Shown: in pieces, positions 56,748 through 64,000 of the stretch
Layout: the number at the start of each line of letters is the position of its first letter
How positions within the stretch are numbered: the first letter of the stretch is position 1
NCBI GenBank assembly: GCA_965153355.1
Contig: OZ231127.1
Coordinates: 54,560,001 to 54,624,000, forward strand
Origin: Flaccisagitta enflata
Taxonomy: Eukaryota; Chaetognatha; Sagittoidea; Aphragmophora
Direction: 5' to 3'
DNA: 64,000 bases
The notes under the pieces: generated by a model
Seen by the model: the letters and a program-made list of their open reading frames with translations, nothing else
Database searches by the model: none
Told to the model about the DNA's origin: nothing
Made by a program: the position numbers and the translations under genes

Positions 56748-57298
56748 TCTGGGAAAAGCGAAAGGTCTAAGGAAAAGTGACAGTTTGTGATTTGACAAAA
56801 GACGCCCTGGGGACGAAAAGGACGAGAGGCTCGCGAGTTTGCTGCGTGCGGTGGCCGACCATCGGCAGGCCGGACGACCTCCAGACCAAAACACCGCCGC
56901 CGTTGTCCATCACCATCATAAAGTCGAAACCCAAGAATAAACCTTCAAAACATTGAAAGACAGATTACCGAGTCAGTCTATTAGTTCTACGATGGAGTCT
57001 CGTGATAACGGACAACACATACGACTGTTACAGATACGGCTGTTGCTCTGTAGTCACAGTTGAATGATGTTTTTTTGCGTGCTTCTGTATCATTGATGTG
57101 AATCAAAACTACATTTACAAACAACATAACTTTCAATCGACGAGCAGATACCATTTGACTTAAAAGGAATCCATAGTTGTTGACGTATAACACATTGAAC
57201 CAAAAATGTGTTTCGAAATTTCAGCTTTCGAAGCTGTGGCGAGATGAATACACAGTATTGTATTCAATATCGTATGCCGTTAGATATCATCGAAATAA
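56252..57298. other. GC-richer stretch, possible exon; (AG)n at 56717
   Basis: 56580-56925 is GC-rich with a (GCT)n run (GCTGCTGCTGCAGCAGCTGC) and a 26-bp GA tract. On the minus strand, ATG at 56919 opens 50 codons (MMVMDNGGGVLVWRSSGLPM ...) to TAG at 56767. No family recognised; could be a promoter/first-exon region or chance. Confidence 0.2.
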
Positions 57299-57429
57299 GA
57301 AACAAGGCCGGATACACGGCAAGACAGTCGCGGACGATTGGGCAGGGGCCGTAATGCAATAATCGCTCAGAATTAAAAAAAATCCGGATCTACTGACCGA
57401 CACTGCAGAGTCGCGTCCGCGACCAAAAA
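57299..57429 (+). mobile_element. CH-A element, CGGA tract lost
   Basis: AACAAGGCCGGATACACGGC, AAGACAGTCGCGGACGATTG, GGGCAGGGGCCGTAATGCAA, then GAGTCGCGTCCGCGACCAAA. It shows that the tetranucleotide tract is dispensable to the ends. Confidence 0.75.
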
Positions 57430-57538
57430 GATGACGTCAAATAATAACGATGATCTAGTGGTATGACAAAACAATACACATTGACGAAGAGAGAACGTCA
57501 TCACGACGACAAGGTAATGGGGCCAAAGATGACGACAA

Positions 57539-57704
57539 CCACCACCACCACCACCACCACCTCCACCACCACCACCACCATCACCATCACCACCACCACC
57601 ACCACCACCACCACCACCACCACCACCACCACCACCACCACCACCACCACCACCACCACCACCACCACCTACAACACACAACACACAACACACAACACAC
57701 AACA
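57539..57704. repeat. (ACC)n followed by (ACACA)n
   Basis: About 130 bp of CCA/ACC units then about five CAACACA units. It gives poly-T, poly-G and poly-W frames that are not genes. Confidence 0.97.
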
Positions 57705-57709
57705 CTGAT

Positions 57710-57966
57710 GATGATGCGGCAAACCGAAATGATAAAGACGTCAACTTCGTAAAAAACAATAACTAAGGTGACCACGACCATGATGACAATGGAAATAACG
57801 TAGTCAACGACAATGACAAACGTGACGACGATAATAACGTAATAACGATGACGACGACAACGATGAACGAGATGGAGGGGGTTGAAAATTGCCGGGCGGA
57901 TCCTGAGAGACCAAAGGTAAAGACCTTCCGGACATTCGACTCGCGGTTTTCTTTGCTGCGTCGCCG

Positions 57967-58002
<36 letters not shown>

Positions 58003-58442
58003 CCGCCAAATTTGACTTTGTGGTCGCTGCGGCTTCTTTTGAGTTGTATATGTATTAACGAGCCAAACTTCGGACCCAAAACAAATTCGTCAAACTCTTG
58101 TCTGTCATATCCAACCTCTTGTGTCTTGTCATTTTCTCTAGAAAAAAAGATGTTTAAGAGCTAAAGGCGCATTAGGTGTTTTCTTGTCCTAACCGCTCTA
58201 CATTAGGTTTACTTCAAAATTAACGTCCGTGCTTCTTTACCGCTTTATCGTTCTTTTTTTTACTATCTCAAAATGACATCGTTTCATGTGAATCAAAGAA
58301 TATGTCCAGAATCAAACATCAAAGCGCTCCATCTTTGTTTGTCAATGGGTAAGCTTTTTGACTTGTTTTTGAAGAAAGTATCGAAGAGATTACTACACAT
58401 TAGTGAAAATTCATTACAAAGCATCCCTCTCCCCTTTTAGTC
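57710..58442. other. No confident gene
   Basis: 57710-57880 is rich in GACGA/AACGA trinucleotides. (CT)n at 57972-57997. The rest is single-copy-looking. Confidence 0.35.
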
Positions 58443-58736
58443 CAGGCCTGTATAAAATTGAGTTTGCCCCCCCCCCCCTTCCTCGGGGGAATCAAAGCGT
58501 TTGGAGATGGGGAAGGGAAAGGAAAGGGGGAAAAGAGAAAAAGGAAAAGTGGTGGAAAATATTACTTTAGGCAGTACCAAATCATAAAACCGAATTAGTA
58601 CAACTTAATTTAACATTGGTTTATTACTTTATGGGAAAGAATATCCTGGATTTTGTAATGTGACGCAACACATCGCGGGGACGAAAATCAAAGGGGGGGA
58701 GGGGAATTAAAAGCGACTCAATTATAAACTCCCCTG
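58443..58736. mobile_element. hAT-like MITE K2
   Basis: CAGGCCTGTATAAAATTGAG at left; CTCAATTATAAACTCCCCTG at right. The body aligns with K1 throughout (AGTACCAAATCATAAAAC, ACTTTATGGG, CGCGGGGACGAAAATCAAAG). Flanks TTTTAGTC and TTTCAAGC are a weak 8-bp match (5/8). Confidence 0.7.
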
Positions 58737-59877
58737 TTTCAAGCCCCGCCAACCCCCTTCCCTCTCCCCCTCCATCTTTCTTCTTCTCCTTCCTCCGGTC
58801 ATCCTAGTGTCCGCGGCAGCTTCGTGTTTCCGGCCTGTGTTGGTGTCGGCTTTACAAGAAAAGGGGCCTTGAGGGATTTTTTGAGACTCGGGGGGAGAAG
58901 ATGAAGGATGGGCTTAAAAACAAAACGAGGATGATTTACGCCGCCGTCAGTTTAGCTTATTGGTATCATGATCCTTCAGGAGGCATCACTTGAAAAATGA
59001 GACACCGTCTTGCGAGAGGTGGAGGGGAGGGAGGTGACCGTGCAGGAGTAGGGAGTTGGATGTGAGGGCTGAAGAAAACAAGTTGGCCAAGTGCAGGAAG
59101 GGGGATAGATAGTAGAAGAAGAGGTGAAGGAAGGAAAATGAAAGCGGAAAGAAAAGTAGAGCGAGAATGGACAGACACAGCTCCATCCCACTTAAATTTC
59201 TTGTGCAGTATTGCTTCCACCTGCAAAATATAAAAGTCGATGATTAGGACAAGAATAAACAGTCAATCTTTTTTAGCGGCTTTAAAGAGAAAAAAATTAA
59301 TTTTGGGATGGAAGCCTTAGCTTTTTCTACTACTTTACTCCAACTCATCAGCTTCGTAAAAGACAAAGATTTGAGGAAGAAGCAAATCTACTATTCAGTT
59401 GTTATAAATAGTAACAGTTTGCTATGTCCAAGTTAAATGAGGCTGGATACACAGCTTTTCAGCTGTTGACAGTTGGGCAGGGAGAGAGAGAGACAGAAAA
59501 TTAAAAAGGAATTAAGGAAGTAAAGAATATGGTATATAGAGTAATTCTGGGCATGAATTGCTCTAGGATTTTGAGGCCTGAGACTTTGTACCCTCGAGGC
59601 CCCGCGTCGCGCCCGCAGGAGGAAGGCGAGAGAGATAAAGACTATTAGATCGCTGTTTGCATGATAACCCTTGACTTTGCTTGATCTCCATATAAGAAAC
59701 ATGAAAATTCCACGTCACTTTACGTGATATTCGCGTTGACATTGCGTTTCCCAAAATCATTGCTGATCAGTGATCCCAGATGTTACCCTTACATGAGTAG
59801 GAAAAAGGCAGCAAAAGAAAGGCTGTGAGAGAGAAGGCCAAAGGAGATGAAGACGGAGCAGACGGAACGAGGCAGAC

Positions 59878-59889
<12 letters not shown>
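58737..59889. other. 1.15 kb without confident genes
   Basis: Mixed C- and G-rich stretches. 59436-59480 (GAGGCTGGATACACAGCTTT, GACAGTTGGGCAGGG) is a decayed CH 5' end. Short frames only. Confidence 0.35.
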
Positions 59890-59915
<26 letters not shown>

Positions 59916-59949
59916 TGAAGAGAGAAGAGAGAAGAGAGAGAGAGAGAGT
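59890..59949. repeat. (CAGA)n and AGAGAAG simple repeats
   Basis: About six CAGA units followed by GAAGAGA repeats and a short GA tract. Confidence 0.9.
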
Positions 59950-60699
59950 GTGAGATGGAGATGGTCGGAATTTGCGACGCCATTCGGATTTTTTATCTTG
60001 CATTTATTTTAATAACCCAAATCAAGTGACTCATAAAAGCTTCTCGTCGATTTGGGTTTTTCTTTCTCGGAGAAAATGAAGGAATAAGAAGAACAAGGTC
60101 ACAGCTGGCTGTACGGTATTCCATATGCACTTGAAGCAGAGACGCGAAAATTTCTCAACAATTCAAGCCAAAGCAGAGCAGAGATGGGAAATTTGCACGT
60201 GAATACCACTAAAGTCTAAACCACCTTTGATGAGATTCACGATTCATGTGAAATACGCCTTTGGTCTCCTTATACGGACGGACCGACCAATTGATCGACC
60301 AAGGGTTGGAGTCAGTATCGATGCACTGACGCTCTACATTCTAAGAAATCGAGACTTCACGAGACTTCTAATAAAGCCGAAATGGCCAATTTTCATAAGA
60401 TGGGCTCCTTGGATATTTCTGTCTGTTCACTTGATGACACTGCGATAAAAAAAGAAATGAAAGCTAAAAGTTTATTATCAGCAAAGAGAGACGTGATGGT
60501 GGTATTTGACTTTGTTTCGAGCCGCCTAGGCAGGAGTAGAAACCGGTCATTGATACAAAAAAGTTAGTATTTTCTTTTATATACATACATAAAAAGAAAA
60601 GAAGTCACATTTTATTCATAACCTGAAATACACCCAAAACCCATCTATTTTGCCTTTGAAGATCTATCTCAGATGGAATAAATCTTGTTGAAAGCTTTA
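59950..60699. other. No gene seen
   Basis: Single-copy-looking. 60272-60300 has a short CGGACGGACCGACC piece without CH ends. Confidence 0.35.
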
Positions 60700-60765
60700 C
60701 AGTGGAACCCCGCAACAACGGATCCAGATGTAACAGAAATTCGCCTATTACGGATTTAAAAACTT
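60700..60765. mobile_element. Pogo-like MITE left end (I4)
   Basis: TA then CAGTGGAACCCCGCAACAAC, CGCCTATTACGGATTT. It resembles the I1 left end; the right end was not recognised. Confidence 0.45.
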
Positions 60766-60917
60766 GGGGCGATTGGGGCAATTGTTGGCTAAATTGTTTC
60801 TTAAATTCGCATATTGTTGACAGGTGTCTGTTTATCTCGTTTTGCAAAAAAGTAGCAAACCCCTACATGAGAGCGACTTTGAGACTGAGAATAAAATTGC
60901 TCTCCAAATTTATTGTT

Positions 60918-61092
60918 GTTGTTGTTGTTGTTATTGTTTGTTTATTGTTTATTATTATTATTGTTTTGTTTCTTATTTATTTTTTATTTATTTGTTATTT
61001 GTATTTGTTGATATTGTTTTTGTTGTGTTATTTATTTATTGTTGTTGTTGTTGTTATTATTATTGTTGTTGTTGTTGTTGTTGTTGTTATTT

Positions 61093-61137
<45 letters not shown>

Positions 61138-61200
61138 GCCGTTGTTGTTGTCGTTGTCGTTGTCGTTCTCTTTGTTGTCGTTTTCATTGTCGTTGTTGTA
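60918..61200. repeat. (TTG)n and TTATT-rich microsatellite
   Basis: GTT arrays at 60918-60950, 61039-61075 and 61095-61175 with TTATTTATT between, then GTC/GTT variants. Poly-V, poly-L, poly-C, poly-T and poly-N frames are artefacts. Confidence 0.95.
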
Positions 61201-61391
61201 CGTTGGTCCTCTGTCACGCGCAAATTATGACAAATGGCGAAATAAATGCGGGCAACTCGTGGAAGCTCGTTCATCCGTTCATGTGAGCATTTTGATTGGA
61301 AGGGAAGAACAATTATTCCGCATTGCATATTCTGCTGTTCCACGATTAATGAAAAAATAACCAATAAATAACGCTGGCGCAAAAAAAAAAA

Positions 61392-61421
61392 AGAAAGAAA
61401 GAAGAAAGAAAGAAAGAAGGA

Positions 61422-61497
<76 letters not shown>

Positions 61498-61500
61498 AAA

Positions 61501-61557
<57 letters not shown>

Positions 61558-61559
61558 AA
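61392..61559. repeat. (GAAA)n microsatellite
   Basis: About 40 GAAA units with two short interruptions. Confidence 0.97.
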
Positions 61560-61589
61560 ATAACTGAGTCATCCCAAAAGTTGCACATA

Positions 61590-62172
61590 GTCAGCGGTAT
61601 GGCCCTTTGGGTGATTAACTGAAAGTAAGAAGTGAGAAGCAGGCAGCGGCTAAAGGAGCCGATAATACCTTAGAACACAAGGGTAGATTTCCAGAGAGCG
61701 TCCTGAGAAGGCACATTAAAGGGCTGAGATTAGATCTAGTGAAAAGCACAGTAATAAGAGGCATGTAAGGGCTGATTTAGGAGTCAAGGGGTTGGAGTGC
61801 TGTCAAGTTAGGGAAGATTGAGACCTGAGAGGGTTATTTTGAGGGCTGAATTGGGAGACACAAGTGATCAGATTCTAGGTTTTACAGGGCTGGTTTCAGG
61901 CACAGAAATGTGATTTTTAGCCTGATAAGGCTAATTGAGGGTATAAGAGAGCTAATTTTGGAGCTGAGGGGCTGATTGTGGGCCTGAGAGGGTTGAGTTT
62001 TGGGCCTGAGAGGGCTGATTTTGGGTTTCAGAGGTCCGATTTTTGGGCTTGAGAGGGCTGATCTGGGGCCTGAGAGGGGCCTGGGGGGGGACGTATGTAT
62101 GTACGGACGTCTGGAAATTCACCCCTGTGTCCTACAGGACATCGGCCCTTTGGGGCCGCTGCCCAAAAAGGA
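61590..62172. mobile_element. H-family element (H3) with GGGCTGATTTTG array
   Basis: AGTCAGCGGTATGGCCCTTT at left resembles the H2 TIR. GCAGGCAGCGGCTAAAGGAG is its hairpin. 61690-62100 is an array of TGAGAGGGCTGATTTTGGGC units. The right side is GGAAATTCACCCCTGTGTCC, TACAGGACATCGGCCCTTTG, GGGCCGCTGCCC. Confidence 0.6.
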
Positions 62173-62427
62173 AGAAAAAGAAGAAAACAGATGCTTCGCA
62201 ATGCGGTTGAGTAACCGAAAGCGAATGAGGGAGTGAATGACCATGGATGATGCAAAATTGCGAAAGAATTTCAATCGGTTGTTTCGTATTTCTTTTATCT
62301 CTGTTTGCTTCATGGCATCTGATCGCTAAGTTCAGGAAAAAATAGATAAATAGGTGACTGTGGTATGAAAGTGGTTGAGAGTGTGTGAGTGTTGTGCGTA
62401 AGCAATTGAATGTTGAGGCAGAGGGGG
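62173..62427. other. No gene seen
   Basis: Single-copy-looking sequence between H3 and a CH-A copy. Confidence 0.35.
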
Positions 62428-62612
62428 TTTTTAGTCGCGTGCACGCGACCCTACACCCCGCTTTGTCCGTCGGTTGGTTTTTCGGTTGGTCGGTCACACT
62501 TAACTTTTTTATGATTTTTATTTTTGGACCTCACTGCTTCTGGTCTAGTGACCTCAAATATGGCCCCTGTCCACCCGCACGCGACTTGGGTAGCCGTGTA
62601 TCCGGCCTTGTT
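62428..62612 (-). mobile_element. CH-A element, complete (185 bp)
   Basis: TTTTTAGTCGCGTGCACGCG, GTCGGTTGGTTTTTCGGTTG, CACCCGCACGCGACTTGGGT, then AGCCGTGTATCCGGCCTTGT. 5' AGTCGCGTGC matches 3' GCACGCGACT exactly. Confidence 0.8.
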
Positions 62613-62800
62613 ACTTAGGGATATCATTAGGTAATTTTTCCATCTGCCTTCCTCATACGGACACTGCTGCTCGATGCTCGATACTTATGCCATTTTATAT
62701 CACTGTTGTACAGTATATGCATGTGCAGCCAAAGAAAAAAGAAGAAAAAAAAATAGTGAACAAATGAAAACGCCCATGAACATAAACATGATTAATATCT

Positions 62801-63003
62801 TTTTAGTTGCGGACACGCAACTCTATAAGAGGCTTTGTTCGTTCGTTGGTCCGTCGGTCTGTCGGTCCGTGATGATCGGGTTGAAAAGTGCAAAAACTCG
62901 CATTTTTGATGCTGCAGCTGAACTGGACTGTGTTTGTGAGTGTGTGTGGGGTGGGCGAGGGTGTGAATGGGGTTGTATGCCCCCTAACGGACTGCGGAGA
63001 CTA
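62801..63003 (-). mobile_element. CH-C element, 5' end eroded
   Basis: TTTTAGTTGCGGACACGCAA, CTCTATAAGAGGC, GTTGGTCCGTCGGTCTGTCG, GGTGTGAATGGGG and TATGCCCCCTAACGGACTGC. The terminal TATTGTAACCCCG part is missing. Confidence 0.65.
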
Positions 63004-63158
63004 AAAAATGTCGATTATGATAAAATCAATAAGACAAGATGATACGGTACAACGATAACGTGACGTGAAAATGCTGAGTTGTTTCCTTCCGCACCTAGAT
63101 CGCATCCTCAACACTTTGACAATTAAAGATCTTTGCTCTGAGGTAAAATGATGAAGGT

Positions 63159-63354
<196 letters not shown>

Positions 63355-63595
63355 CACAGTTTTTGAAGCCGACGAAGATGAATAAAGATGGCAGCAGACA
63401 GCGCAAAGATGAAAAATGAAGAAGCTAGGGATTTGCAAATTCTGCGCCCGAGGGACAAGAAGGACAAAAACATAAAGCGGAAGCACAGGCCAATAGAAAG
63501 GAAAAGAGGGAGAGGGAGGGAGAATGAGAGACATAAAAGAAAGGTTTAAACGGAAAATCGAGAAAAAAATATGAAGAAAGAGATATGAAAGCAGA

Positions 63596-63730
63596 AGAAG
63601 AAGAAGAAGAAGAAGAAGAAGAAGAAGAAGAAGAAGAAGAAGAAGAAGAAGAAGAAGAAGAAGAAGAAGAAGAAGAAGAAGAAGAAAAAGAAAAAAAAGA
63701 AGAAGGAAAGAAAGAAAGAAAGAAAGAAAG
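63596..63730. repeat. (GAA)n then (GAAA)n microsatellite
   Basis: About 30 AGA units followed by AAAGAAAG units. Poly-E, poly-F and poly-S frames are artefacts. Confidence 0.97.
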
Positions 63731-64000
63731 GACAAAAATGAAGAACGAACAGAATGACCAAAAGAAAACAGATGACAATGTAGACTAGTAGCGACTAGTA
63801 GCGGTCAGACCAAAATTTCAGAAAGGAATGAGCACAAATAGATAAACTTGACAAGGTGAAAAAAAAAATGAGAAACAGAAAAAGATTATGAGACAGAGAA
63901 ACAAAAATAAAAACTCATGAATGATATGTTTCCGATTGGAATCCTGCCAACATGAGGCTAATAGTGTCCACAGTGCGCTGTATAATGTTTACCATCGACC

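Overview
This is a repeat-dense piece of a large eukaryotic nuclear genome. There is no operon structure, ribosome-binding-site spacing, tRNA, rRNA or CRISPR array. Long microsatellites, several families of non-autonomous transposable elements, a 5'-truncated non-LTR retrotransposon and long gene-free stretches fit an invertebrate animal or a repeat-rich protist. The species cannot be named from the sequence. Nearly all open frames are artefacts of microsatellites (SLSL, ERER, CVCV, HTHT, FLSF, KERK strings) or of AT-rich tandem arrays. Two loci have a reasonable claim to protein origin. One is a LINE reverse-transcriptase C-terminus at 13.9-14.3 kb (minus). The other is an Asp/Ser-rich locus at 43.17-44.41 kb, open on both strands, whose coding strand is unresolved.

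The dominant component is a dispersed family named here CH (CGGA-hairpin), with roughly 30 copies or fragments. A typical copy is 130-230 bp. It starts AACAAGGCC, carries a subterminal AGTCGCGGAC or AGTCGCGTGC, has a (CGGA/CCGA)n tract, and ends in a hairpin followed by CTAAAAA. The 5' subterminal motif and the 3' hairpin arm change together between copies. Five subtypes (A-E) differ at the 5' end. Some copies enclose long 10-bp minisatellites, such as the element at 1.03-2.81 kb. Other families are F (ends with GGAAAAAAGTCG and small hairpins; 3.8, 12.6, 23.3, 26.5 and 33-41.5 kb), G (long TIRs; 21.3 and 24.9 kb), H (18-bp TIR plus GC hairpin and a GAGGCT-type array; 5.0, 24.5, 29.7, 36 and 61.6 kb), pogo-like MITEs (9.0, 12.2, 38.7 and 60.7 kb), family J (9.3, 30.4, 36.5 and 48.2 kb), K (15.8 and 58.4 kb), M (32.0 kb) and N (15.3 kb).

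The most striking structure spans 33.865-41.218 kb. It is a foldback-type element whose two arms are inverted tandem arrays of a ~146-bp AT-rich unit. It sits inside a CH-C element, which itself sits inside an F element. A paralogous F/CH-C copy at 3.85-4.43 kb preserves the unoccupied site and defines an 8-bp target duplication (AAAACAAG) and CAGGTATATCATA-like termini, as expected for a hAT-superfamily element. Its central part holds further repeats (H, CH-B, opposed AAC/GTT tracts and an 11-bp ACCAGACTCAA array).

Layout: 0-9 kb, CH, F and H elements and minisatellites; 9-14.3 kb, MITEs, a first F copy and the LINE relic; 14.5-20.6 kb, microsatellites with K and N; 21-30 kb, G, H, F and CH copies; 30-33 kb, mostly single-copy sequence with MITE M; 33-41.6 kb, the nested F/CH-C/foldback structure; 42-50.8 kb, the candidate gene and mostly single-copy sequence; 51-64 kb, further CH copies, K2, H3 and microsatellites.
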